Below, piece after piece: positions 6,920-14,312 of a stretch of DNA of 14,365 nt. Position 1 is the stretch's first letter. Each line of letters opens with the position of its first letter. Source of the DNA: an uncultured bacterium. GTDB taxonomy: Bacteria > Actinomycetota > Coriobacteriia > Coriobacteriales > Coriobacteriaceae. The notes under the pieces are model-generated. The model saw only the letters and a list, made by a program, of their open reading frames with translations, was not told the origin of the DNA and searched no databases. The position numbers and the translations under genes are program-made. The stretch is taken from positions 1-14,365 of the forward strand of contig CAJMMN010000036.1 in NCBI GenBank assembly GCA_905214525.1. The letters run 5' to 3'.

Positions 6920-9496
6920 TTACTTGTCGGCGGCTGCTTTCTTGGCAGTCGACTTCTTCGCGGTCGTCTTCTTGGCGGCAGTGGCTTTCTTAGCCGTCGT
7001 CTTCTTGGCCGTGCTCGCCTTAGTCGTGGTCTTGCGGCCGCGGGCGGGCTTCTTCTCCTTGGTCGGGCAGTCCATGTTCACGCAGATGCGCCACGGACCG
7101 CGCGCCGTGTTGACCACCACGATGGGGGCGCCGCACTCGGGGCAGGTCTCACCCGTCGCCTCGAGCTTACCGCGCGCCGGCAGAGGATAGCTCACGCCGC
7201 AGTCATCGTAGTTGGTGCAGCGGATAAAGCGCTTGCCGCTCTTCTCGCTCTTGTGCGCAATCAGGTCGCCATGGCGTCCGGCCTCGGCGCACACCTTGCA
7301 CTCGCCCACCTTAAGGTCAGGCTCGTAGTTGGTGGGGCACGTGGGGTTCACGCAAATCTCGAAGGCCTTCTGGCGGAACGGCTGGCACTTAATGCGCGGC
7401 GCGCCGCACTCGGGGCACACGGCCGCCTCGCCCTCGAGCGGGCTCACCTTGACGCCGCTCGGCACCGGATAGGTCACATCGCAGTCGGGCCAGCCCATGC
7501 AGCCGATAAAGCTGCCGCGGGTCTTGGCGCTCGTCTTCATAACCAGGTCCTTGCCGCACTTGGGGCAAGCGCCCACACGTGCATCGGCCGTGACGGCGTC
7601 GCTGATGGCGTCGCCCAGCTCCTGCGTGTGCTTGAGCAGCTCGTCGAGCACGCCGGCCAGCAGCGCGCGCGAGTGCGTCACGACATGCTCTTCGGTGTCC
7701 TCGCCGCGCTCCACACGGGTCATATCGCCATCGAGCTCGCTGGTCATATCGGGGCTCGTGATGCGCGGGGCAAACTGCGTCAGCGCGTCGATGATGGCGA
7801 TGCCCAACTGGCTCGGCTCAACGGGATCGTTTTTGAGATAGCGCACGGCATACAGGCGCTCGATGATGCTCGCGCGCGTGGACTTGGTGCCCAGGCCACG
7901 CTTTTCCATCTCTTGCACGAGCTTGCCCTGGCTGTAGCGCGCGGGCGGCTCGGTCTGCTTGGCCTCGAGCTTAATGTCAAACACATCGACCGTGTCGCCC
8001 TGCTCAAGCGGCGGCATCTGCTCGTCGCGTTTAAGACCGTACGGATAGGCCTCGCGGAAACCCGGGGTCACGAGCACGTCGCCCGAGGCCACGAACGGCT
8101 CGCCGTTGACGTCGAGCTCGAGCTTGGTGTTCTCGATGGTCGCAGGACCCATAAGCGTCGCCAGGAAGCGACGGGCGATGAGGTCGTAGAGCTTACGCTG
8201 GCCGCCGTCGAGCGTGGACGGATCGCCCTCGCCCGTGGGATAGATAGGCGGGTGGTCGGTGGTCTCGACCTTGCCGCGCGTGGGCTTCATGGGACCGGTG
8301 AGCACCTTTTTGCACACGGGCGCCAGCGCCGGGTTGATCTTTGCCAGGTCGCTCACCACGGCGCCCAGATCGAGCGTCGCAGGGTAAACGGTGTTGTCGA
8401 CACGCGGGTAGCTGATGAGACCGGCCATGTAGAGGGACTCGGCGATGCGCATCGTACGCGCAGGCGAGATGCCCTCTGCCGCGGCGGCAGCCTGCAGCGA
8501 AGTCGTCGCAAACGGCGTGGGCGGCTGCTGCTTACGCGAGCGCTTGGTCACCGCGGCGACGGTCGCCGTCGTAGCGCCGTCGACGTGACCATACGCTGTT
8601 TCGGCAGCGTCCTTGTCGGTAAAGCGCGCTGTCTTGTGCGCGATCTTAAAGCGGTCGTCCTCGGCAGCGCCCTGCGCGGCGCCCATGCCACGAATCTGCC
8701 AATAGTCCTCGGGCACAAACGCCATGCGCTCGCGCTCGCGCTCGACCACCAGAGCGAGCGTCGGCGTCTGCACGCGGCCGGCGGAACGCACGTTGCCAAA
8801 GCCGCCAAACTTGGCGAGCGTCAGATAGCGCGTGAGCACCGCGCCCCAGATAAGGTCGATGTGCTGACGGCTCTCGCCGGCGTCGGCCAGATTCTGGTCG
8901 AGCGAGACGAGATTATCGAAGGCCTGCGTGATCTCGGCCTTGGTAAACGAAGAGTACTGGGCGCGGGCAACCGGCAAGTCGGGTGCCACCTCACGCACCT
9001 TGTTGAGGGCGTCCGAACCGATCAGCTCGCCCTCACGGTCGAAGTCCGTGGCGATGATGACGCTGTCGGACTTTTTAGCAAGGTTCTTGAGCGAACGAAT
9101 GAGTTCCTTCTCGGCCGGTAGCTTAATGACGGGCGCCCAGGTGAGGTAAGGCAGGCTCTCGAGCTTCCAGCCCTTGATGGAAATGCCATCGGCAAGGAAC
9201 GGCTTGCGCTTGGTGTCGTACGGCGGACGAGCCAGGCCATCGGGCATGTCGGCCGGCAACATCTCACCGTCCTCGGTCACCGAATACCAGCCCAGCTTTT
9301 TATCGAACAGCACGCTGTCGCAAAAATCGGGCGCAAGGATGTGACCGGCAAGGCCGATGGTCACGCACTCCTCGCCCTTCCACTCAAAACGGTAGATGGC
9401 GGTGTTGTACACCTTGTCCTTTTTGGGTTTGCCCGTGGACAGACGCTCGGCGATTTGACGCGCGGCGTCGTTTTTCTCGGCGATGATGAGCTTCAA
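6920..9496 (-). CDS. topA: Type IA DNA topoisomerase, archaeal-type, with four zinc ribbons and Lys/Ala tail
   Basis: The protein has 858 aa and relaxes negatively supercoiled DNA through a covalent phosphotyrosine. The Toprim domain has Glu7 and DFDREGE (151-157). The catalytic Tyr363 sits in ISYPRVDNT, where the usual Thr after Arg is Val. The N-terminus (MKLIIAEKNDAARQIAERL) and the GLAGHI, WAPVIK and IATDFDREGELIG stretches look more like archaeal-type TopA than bacterial TopA or TopB. Four CxxC zinc ribbons fill about residues 640-815. The last 44 residues are a basic tail of repeated AKK/TAKK units, resembling histone H1 or actinobacterial HU/TopA tails. Translation starts at TTG 9496 with AGGAG at a good distance. 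The gene is last in the tatA-tatC-hypA-hypB-topA row, 54 nt after hypB. The symbol is a best guess; topB-like naming is possible. Confidence 0.93.
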   Translation of the reverse strand: MKLIIAEKNDAARQIAERLSTGKPKKDKVYNTAIYRFEWKGEECVTIGLAGHILAPDFCDSVLFDKKLGWYSVTEDGEMLPADMPDGLARPPYDTKRKPFLADGISIKGWKLESLPYLTWAPVIKLPAEKELIRSLKNLAKKSDSVIIATDFDREGELIGSDALNKVREVAPDLPVARAQYSSFTKAEITQAFDNLVSLDQNLADAGESRQHIDLIWGAVLTRYLTLAKFGGFGNVRSAGRVQTPTLALVVERERERMAFVPEDYWQIRGMGAAQGAAEDDRFKIAHKTARFTDKDAAETAYGHVDGATTATVAAVTKRSRKQQPPTPFATTSLQAAAAAEGISPARTMRIAESLYMAGLISYPRVDNTVYPATLDLGAVVSDLAKINPALAPVCKKVLTGPMKPTRGKVETTDHPPIYPTGEGDPSTLDGGQRKLYDLIARRFLATLMGPATIENTKLELDVNGEPFVASGDVLVTPGFREAYPYGLKRDEQMPPLEQGDTVDVFDIKLEAKQTEPPARYSQGKLVQEMEKRGLGTKSTRASIIERLYAVRYLKNDPVEPSQLGIAIIDALTQFAPRITSPDMTSELDGDMTRVERGEDTEEHVVTHSRALLAGVLDELLKHTQELGDAISDAVTADARVGACPKCGKDLVMKTSAKTRGSFIGCMGWPDCDVTYPVPSGVKVSPLEGEAAVCPECGAPRIKCQPFRQKAFEICVNPTCPTNYEPDLKVGECKVCAEAGRHGDLIAHKSEKSGKRFIRCTNYDDCGVSYPLPARGKLEATGETCPECGAPIVVVNTARGPWRICVNMDCPTKEKKPARGRKTTTKASTAKKTTAKKATAAKKTTAKKSTAKKAAADK

Positions 9497-9550
9497 AAGA
9501 GGCTCCTATCTCGTATCTCTGCGGCTACGCCCGCCCGTATGGCGGCCGAC

Positions 9551-10234
9551 TTACGCCCTTGCTTGCTCAATCTGCCCGATGAGCCAATCGCACCAGGCAT
9601 CCATGCCCTCGCCCTTGCGCGCGCTCACGGCAAACCGCGGCGCCTGCGGATTGAGGTCATCGAGTGTCTTAGTATACCTATCCATGTCAAAATCGAAAGC
9701 CGGAGCCACGTCGACCTTGTTGAGCAGCTGTGCGCCGGCGTGCTGGAAGATACCCGGATACTTGATAGGCTTGTCGTCGCCCTCGGGCACCGAGAGGATC
9801 ATGATGGACAGGTTCTCGCCCAGGTCAAAGTCGACCGGGCAGACCAGGTTGCCCACATTTTCGATAAAGATGACGTCAATGTTTTCCAGGCCCACAGCCT
9901 GGTCGAACGCGTCAACGGCCTCCATGATCATGTTGCCCTCGAGATGGCACAGGCCGCCCGTATTGATCTGGATGGCGGGCATGCCGGCTTCCTTCATGGT
10001 GATGGCGTCGACATCCGAAGCGATATCGCCCTCGATGACGGCACAGCGCAGGCCGGCCTTGTCGCGCAGGCGTTCGTTGGTGCCCAGAATCGTAGTGGTC
10101 TTACCCGAACCGGGGCTCGACAGCACATTGATCACATAGGTGCCTGCCTCATTAAATCGCTGACGCAGCTGATCTGCCAGGCGCTCATTGCGCGACAGGA
10201 TCGGCGACGCGATATCAATCGTTTTCTCAGCCAT
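9551..10234 (-). CDS. hypB: HypB nickel-insertion GTPase
   Basis: The protein has 227 aa. It is a GTPase that, with HypA, delivers nickel during [NiFe]-hydrogenase (and sometimes urease) maturation. The P-loop SPGSGKTT is at 40-47. The metal-site residues Cys96-His97 (GGLCHLEG) and Cys132 (NVGNLVCP) are present, and the guanine-specificity motif NKVD is at 172-175. It is the short form: there is no N-terminal CxxCGC nickel site and no His-rich stretch, so it should not store nickel. It starts at ATG 10234 with AAGGAG upstream and lies 55 nt after hypA. No hydrogenase or other hyp genes are in the window. Confidence 0.95.
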   Translation of the reverse strand: MAEKTIDIASPILSRNERLADQLRQRFNEAGTYVINVLSSPGSGKTTTILGTNERLRDKAGLRCAVIEGDIASDVDAITMKEAGMPAIQINTGGLCHLEGNMIMEAVDAFDQAVGLENIDVIFIENVGNLVCPVDFDLGENLSIMILSVPEGDDKPIKYPGIFQHAGAQLLNKVDVAPAFDFDMDRYTKTLDDLNPQAPRFAVSARKGEGMDAWCDWLIGQIEQARA

Positions 10235-10289
10235 ACTCAGCGCTCCTTACTTTGGCCCCTTTTTACCCCATCGCCAGATGGCTAGCGGG

Positions 10290-10646
10290 CTAATCGTCGG
10301 GGGTTTCGATCTCGATGCTGGCGATGTCGAGTTCGCGGCCGTGCAGCAGGCGCACGTTGGCGCCGCCACACTGAGGACAGCGACAATGAAAGCGGTCGTG
10401 GTCGAAGACCTCGCCGCAGTCCAGGCACTCGCTTTGTGGATGGACTTCCTCCACGGCAAGCTCGCAGCCGCGCGTGAGCGGGTCCTCGTCGCGAAACGTC
10501 TCCCACGCAAAGTCGAGCGCCTCGCGCACAACCTCGGTCATATCCCCGATACGCAGCGTCACCAAAACGGCGCGCGAGGCCCCCGCCCCACGCGCCGCGC
10601 GAATCACTGTATCGAGTATGCCGTTGACAATGCCAACCTCGTGCAT
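10290..10646 (-). CDS. hypA: HypA hydrogenase nickel-incorporation protein
   Basis: The protein has 118 aa, the usual family length. It begins with the invariant Met-His-Glu (MHEVGIV) that binds nickel. It carries the structural zinc site as two CxxC pairs, Cys74/77 and Cys90/93, with an extra Cys88. It works with HypB to load nickel into [NiFe] hydrogenase. It starts 6 nt after the tatC stop with GAGGAG upstream, so it is almost certainly cotranscribed with tatA-tatC. The link to Tat fits hydrogenases being Tat-exported, which is inference. Confidence 0.95.
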   Translation of the reverse strand: MHEVGIVNGILDTVIRAARGAGASRAVLVTLRIGDMTEVVREALDFAWETFRDEDPLTRGCELAVEEVHPQSECLDCGEVFDHDRFHCRCPQCGGANVRLLHGRELDIASIEIETPDD

Positions 10647-10652
10647 ACCGAT

Positions 10653-11444
10653 TTACTCCTCGTCGTCCTCGTCGTCCGAGAACAGGTCCAGACGGCTCAC
10701 GAACAGGCCCTCCTTGCCCTCGCGCGCGGTAATGACCACGCGGGCGATGGCGAGCGAGATCTCGTAGAGCGAAAGCAGGGCACCGTACATAAGGCCCAGC
10801 GTGACGGGCGAGCCGTCGGGCGTAATCACAGCCGAGCCCACAAGCAGGCCAACATATACATAACGCCAGGCACTGCGGAAAGCAGCGTAGGACACGATGT
10901 GGAAGACGGACAGGTAGAAGATGATGAGCGGCAGCTCAAACGCCACGCCAAAGCCGATCATAAAGAGCAGTTCCATGTTGACGTAGTTCTCCAGGTCGGG
11001 CCACGCCGTGGCGACGGCCGAGGTCTCGCCGATGAGCCACTCAAAGCCTGCCGGGATAATGATGAAGTAGCAGAAGATAGCGCCCAGGAAGAACAGCACC
11101 GTCGAGGCGAGCACCGTGGGCACGACCCATTTGCGCTCGTTGGGACGCAGCGCCGGCAGGAAAAATGCCAGGATCTGCCAGATGATCATGGGCGTGCACA
11201 TGACCACGGCCATCTTGATGGCCAGCGAGAAGCGCAGGCCAAAGCCGCCGAGCGTGGTGGTGATGTAGAACTTACCGTCCGGCACAAAGGAGCGGATGGG
11301 GTCTTTCAAGATGTCGAGCACCACGGGCGTGGCGAAATACAGCACGATAGCGGCGGCAAACACCGACACGACCACGATGGTCAGGCGGCGACGAAGCTCT
11401 CCCAGGTGATCGAAGAGCGGCATACGCGCAGGTCCGATAGGCAT
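10653..11444 (-). CDS. tatC: Sec-independent (Tat) translocase subunit TatC
   Basis: The protein has 263 aa. It is the polytopic core of the twin-arginine translocase, which recognises RR signal peptides of folded proteins. The HLGELRRRL motif near the N-terminus (13-21) and the fourth-helix FGVAFELP motif with its conserved Glu are present. About six membrane helices can be picked out, starting near residue 22. The C-terminus is unusually acidic (FSDDEDDEE) after a cytoplasmic RL-rich stretch. The ATG at 11444 shares its last base with the tatA stop (TAATG), so the two are translationally coupled. Confidence 0.97.
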   Translation of the reverse strand: MPIGPARMPLFDHLGELRRRLTIVVVSVFAAAIVLYFATPVVLDILKDPIRSFVPDGKFYITTTLGGFGLRFSLAIKMAVVMCTPMIIWQILAFFLPALRPNERKWVVPTVLASTVLFFLGAIFCYFIIIPAGFEWLIGETSAVATAWPDLENYVNMELLFMIGFGVAFELPLIIFYLSVFHIVSYAAFRSAWRYVYVGLLVGSAVITPDGSPVTLGLMYGALLSLYEISLAIARVVITAREGKEGLFVSRLDLFSDDEDDEE

Positions 11445-12043
11445 TACTCATCGCCTCCCTTCGGGGCGTCGGCGGCAGCAGCGTCGTCCTCGGCCTCGAG
11501 CTCGCGAGCGAGCTGGTCGACGACGGCCTTGCGCTTGCGGGGACGACGGGCGTAGAGGTCAGCCGTCGTGGGCTCTGCCGGCTCGGGCTCCGGCTCTGCA
11601 GCAGGTTCGGACTCCGCGGGCGCATCGGCAGTGGCGGCCTCGGACTCAGCCGCAGCGGCAGTACCCTCGGCACTGGTATCCTCGGCAGCGACCTCGCCCT
11701 CAGCAGCACCCTCGCTTGCGGCCTTCTCGGCAGCAAGACGGGCGCGACGCTCGGCAAAGGTCTCCTTCTTGGCGGGCGCTGCCGTCTCGGTGGCATCCTC
11801 GTCCGCATCGGAATCGTCGTCGGTCGCAGCAGCCTTCTTGGGCTTGACCGGCGCCGACGCGGCCTCACTCACCGGATCGATAATCTCGGACTGAACAACG
11901 GCCGTCATCTTTTCCTGCGTCTCGCGGAACTGACGGATGGCACGGCCGATCGTACGGCCCATCTGCGGGAGCTTATCCGGGCCAAACAGCAAAAAGCCGA
12001 AGACCACGATGATCGCGAGCTCACCCTCTCCAATACCAAACAC
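11444..12043 (-). CDS. tatA: Tat translocase TatA/TatB-type subunit with long acidic/Ala tail
   Basis: The protein has 199 aa from GTG 12043, which has GGAGG 5 nt upstream. An upstream in-frame start at 12088 would add residues before the typical N-terminus and is rejected. Residues 1-20 form the short membrane helix. FGPDKLP (20-26) is the hinge, and 27-48 is the amphipathic helix. Glu8 is TatB-like, whereas the rest fits TatA, so it may do both jobs in a TatA-TatC minimal system. The C-terminal part (about 65-199) is Ala/Glu/Pro-rich and low-complexity with one basic patch (RRPRKRK). TatA proteins are usually 60-90 aa. The tail is cytoplasmic and of unknown use. Confidence 0.93.
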   Translation of the reverse strand: MFGIGEGELAIIVVFGFLLFGPDKLPQMGRTIGRAIRQFRETQEKMTAVVQSEIIDPVSEAASAPVKPKKAAATDDDSDADEDATETAAPAKKETFAERRARLAAEKAASEGAAEGEVAAEDTSAEGTAAAAESEAATADAPAESEPAAEPEPEPAEPTTADLYARRPRKRKAVVDQLARELEAEDDAAAADAPKGGDE

Positions 12044-12055
12044 ACATACCTCCAA

Positions 12056-12075
12056 GGCTCGATGTGAGTCGAGCC
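12056..12075 (-). promoter_or_regulatory. Hairpin in the tatA leader just before the SD
   Basis: The 7-bp perfect arms GGCTCGA/TCGAGCC (12056-12062, 12069-12075) enclose a 6-nt loop. The hairpin ends 2 nt from the GGAGG Shine-Dalgarno at 12049-12053. It could tune initiation or protect the mRNA 5' end, or it may be chance in GC-rich DNA. Confidence 0.35.
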
Positions 12076-12118
12076 CGCGCCGCGCCATTCGGCCGGAACT
12101 CGTCTATTCATTCGGTCA

Positions 12119-12124
12119 AGTATA
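12119..12124 (-). promoter_or_regulatory. Candidate -10 box for the tatA-tatC-hypA-hypB-topA row
   Basis: TATACT on the minus strand lies 75 nt upstream of the tatA GTG. No good -35 is found at 17 nt. It directly abuts the 11-bp hairpin at 12125-12152. Confidence 0.4.
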
Positions 12125-12152
12125 GCGCCCGGACGCCAAAACGTCCGAGCGC
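12125..12152 (-). terminator. Hairpin after the STAS gene (weak terminator candidate)
   Basis: The 11-bp arms 12125-12135 and 12142-12152 have one mismatch that becomes a G-U pair in minus-strand RNA, and they enclose a 6-nt loop. It lies about 45 nt after the STAS gene stop. No T-run follows, so termination is uncertain. Confidence 0.4.
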
Positions 12153-12196
12153 ATCACAAACATATGCCAAACGGCACGCCCTTTTGGGGGCAAAGA

Positions 12197-12511
12197 TTAT
12201 GCAGCGGTGATCGAAATCTCCCGGTCGACGCCCAACAGCTGAACCACGCGCATCACCGGGGGCTGCACGTTGACGCAGCTAAAACGCTTACCATGATCAG
12301 CTGCGTGGTGTGCGGCGCCCACAAGCACGCCAATGCCCGTCGAATCGATGTAGCTCACCTGGGCAAAATCGAGCTCAACGGCCTCAGTGGGCTGCTCGAG
12401 CGCCAGGTCGATGGCATTGCGCAGGCTATCGGCGTTAGAGATATCGATCTCACCGGTCACCTTAATGGTGTAGAGCTCTGGCGTGGGGTTGGTGGAAATA
12501 CCCAAATCCAT
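12197..12511 (-). CDS. STAS-domain anti-sigma factor antagonist
   Basis: The protein has 104 aa and is a single STAS domain, as in SpoIIAA/RsbV. It includes the phospho-acceptor motif DSTGIG (Ser57) and the VTGEIDISNAD start strand. Such proteins release a sigma factor by binding its kinase/anti-sigma partner, under phosphorylation control. No kinase (RsbW/SpoIIAB type), phosphatase or sigma gene is next to it, so the partner is elsewhere. It starts at ATG 12511 with AAAGGAG 8 nt upstream. It lies 51 nt after aspT on the same strand and could be cotranscribed with it. Confidence 0.92.
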   Translation of the reverse strand: MDLGISTNPTPELYTIKVTGEIDISNADSLRNAIDLALEQPTEAVELDFAQVSYIDSTGIGVLVGAAHHAADHGKRFSCVNVQPPVMRVVQLLGVDREISITAA

Positions 12512-12562
12512 GTATACGCTCCTTTACGTATCGAAAGTGCGGATAGTACAGGAAGCCGCGCG

Positions 12563-13867
12563 TTAGGCGCGCTCGGCACGCGCAAGCTCGGCAGCGACAA
12601 GCTTAACTGCCAGCACCAGCACATCGAGCGCGGCCTCCAGGTCCTCGACCGTGGGATAGCTCGGCGCGATGCGGATGTTGGTGTCGCGCGGATCCTTGCC
12701 ATAAGGCCAGGTGGCACCAGCCGGCGTGAGCTTGACGCCAAGGTCGGCACAAAGCGCAGCGACCTTTTGGGCCGAGCCCTCGGGACCATCAAAGCTCACA
12801 AAGTAGCCACCGCGGGGATGCGTCCAGGTGGCACAGCCCGTGTCGCCCAGGCCCTCGGTGAGCTTGCGCTCAACGGCCTCAAAGCGCGGACGCAGGAACT
12901 CGGCATGCTTTTTCATGTGCTCCTTGACCGCCTCGATGGTGGGAAGGAAACGCACGTGGCGCAGTTGGTTGAGCTTATCGGCGCTGATGAGGCCGGCCTT
13001 CAGGCGCTTGGAGAACTCGGCGATGACCGCAGGGCTCGCGCCGATAAAGCCGATGCCGGCGCCCGGGAAGGTAATCTTGGACGTCGAGGCAAAGGCCACC
13101 ACGCGATCCTCGGTGCCCGCCGCGCGAGCGAGGTCAAAGATATTTGCGAGCTCGTCGGTCTCGTCGTACAGGTCGTGCACGCAGTAAGCGTTGTCCCAAA
13201 AGATGCGGAAATCGGGCGCGGCCGTGGGCATCTCGACCAGGCGGCGCACAGTGTCCTCGCTAAAGGTGATGCCCGTGGGGTTGGAATACTTGGGCACGCA
13301 CCAGATGCCCTTGATGGAATCGTCGGCGGCAACCAGGCGCTCAACCTCGTCCATGTCGAGGCCGTTGTCGGTCATCGCGACGGGGACGTTCTCGATGCCC
13401 AAGTCGGCGGTGATGCCAAAGTGGCGATCGTAGCCGGGAACAGGGCACAGGAACTTGACCTTCTTGCCGTCGTGCGCTGCCTCGTAAGCCTCCCAAGGGT
13501 CGCTGCCGCACGAGCCGCAACGCCAGAACATACCGGCGATATCGTGCTCGATCAGCAGGCTCGATGAGCCCAGTACGAGCGTCTGCTCGGCAGGACAACC
13601 CAGGAACTCCCCCGCCAGCTTGCGTGCCGAGGGAATGCCCTCAAAGCAGCCGTAGTTGGAGCAGTCGACGTTGCCGTCATGCAGATCGGCATCGGCATTG
13701 AGGATATCGAGCATGGGTCGAGAGATGTCCACCTGGGAGGGCGACGGCTTGCCGCGGGCCATGTCGAGCGCCAGGCCCTTGGCCTTGACCTCGGCGACCT
13801 CGGCTTTGAGCGCCTCGATGGCGGCATCGAGTTCGGTGGTTTCCATCTTCTGGTAGATCGTCTGCAT
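12563..13867 (-). CDS. aspT: Aspartate aminotransferase, MocR-type (AspT-like)
   Basis: The protein has 434 aa. It is a PLP-dependent class I/II aminotransferase of the subgroup found in Corynebacterium AspT (Aminotran_MocR family), which makes aspartate from oxaloacetate and glutamate. The PLP Lys is Lys264 in STSKITFPGAG. Asn196-Pro-Thr-Gly contacts the cofactor, and Asp225/Tyr228 lie in FWDNAY. The conserved Arg in RIAPSYP near the C-terminus binds the substrate carboxylate. Length and motifs are normal. It starts at ATG 13867 with a weak AAAGG about 10 nt upstream; a second ATG at residue 8 is possible. The substrate is inferred from the family. Confidence 0.9.
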   Translation of the reverse strand: MQTIYQKMETTELDAAIEALKAEVAEVKAKGLALDMARGKPSPSQVDISRPMLDILNADADLHDGNVDCSNYGCFEGIPSARKLAGEFLGCPAEQTLVLGSSSLLIEHDIAGMFWRCGSCGSDPWEAYEAAHDGKKVKFLCPVPGYDRHFGITADLGIENVPVAMTDNGLDMDEVERLVAADDSIKGIWCVPKYSNPTGITFSEDTVRRLVEMPTAAPDFRIFWDNAYCVHDLYDETDELANIFDLARAAGTEDRVVAFASTSKITFPGAGIGFIGASPAVIAEFSKRLKAGLISADKLNQLRHVRFLPTIEAVKEHMKKHAEFLRPRFEAVERKLTEGLGDTGCATWTHPRGGYFVSFDGPEGSAQKVAALCADLGVKLTPAGATWPYGKDPRDTNIRIAPSYPTVEDLEAALDVLVLAVKLVAAELARAERA

Positions 13868-13908
13868 GGGTGCGACCTTTCGCGAAGCGGTACGTTGCAG
13901 TTCGTCTA

Positions 13909-13914
13909 AGTATA
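13909..13914 (-). promoter_or_regulatory. Candidate -10 box for aspT
   Basis: TATACT on the minus strand lies about 42 nt upstream of the aspT ATG. The -35 is unclear: TTCATA would be 20 nt away. The divergent small gene starts on the other side of this 149-nt intergenic region. Confidence 0.4.
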
Positions 13915-14016
13915 GACCGCCACCGCCGCAACGGTATGAAGCCGTGATAGATTAAGTCCATCGCAATGAATTACGAATCGCCGCGCATGCCGGCGTGGGG
14001 CGCCCAAGGAGGCACT

Positions 14017-14271
14017 ATGGAGTACGGATCGTTCCAAGCCGAGGAATTCGGCGACCTGCAGCGCCTGGTCGACGGACTGTTTTACGACCGCCACGCCATC
14101 GACCGCCTGGATCTGATCGTACAGGCCGAAATCTTGGACCTGGCGCCCGATCTCATGGAAATCGTCAACCTGCTACCGCCCGGCTATTACGACCGCCAGT
14201 CACTTTGCGACCAGCTCAACTCCGCCTTGGCCGCCCACGGCTGGGGCGCCGTCTACGGCACCGTGGAATAA
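14017..14271 (+). CDS. Small hypothetical protein, DUF2795-like
   Basis: The protein has 84 aa from ATG 14017, which has AAGGAGG 4-5 nt upstream. An upstream start at 13966 is rejected for lack of a ribosome site. It is predicted all-helical. The stretch VDGLFYDRHAIDRLDLI and then LMEIVNLLPPGYYDRQSLCD has the same layout as DUF2795, a small actinobacterial domain (GVDYP...DLV...A...LP..EY....DV). This is a by-eye resemblance, not a proven match. There is no signal peptide or membrane helix. It is divergent from aspT and ends 41 nt before the right end repeat. Confidence 0.65.
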   Translation: MEYGSFQAEEFGDLQRLVDGLFYDRHAIDRLDLIVQAEILDLAPDLMEIVNLLPPGYYDRQSLCDQLNSALAAHGWGAVYGTVE

Positions 14272-14312
14272 GCCTCGAGGCCGGCGATTTGGCCCGCTTC
14301 CCGACCTTGGCG

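Noticed and set aside
6779..9121. 780-codon open frame antisense to the topoisomerase gene
   Set aside because: It is a shadow of third-position GC bias; its Leu/Arg/His/Ala-rich product has no recognisable domain, and the opposite strand codes a clear enzyme.
10188..11555. 455-codon open frame antisense to hypA/tatC
   Set aside because: Overlaps three well-supported minus-strand genes and its product is low-complexity His/Arg/Asp-rich.
12164..13567. 467-codon open frame antisense to aspT and the STAS gene
   Set aside because: Shadow of two clear genes; no domain is seen.
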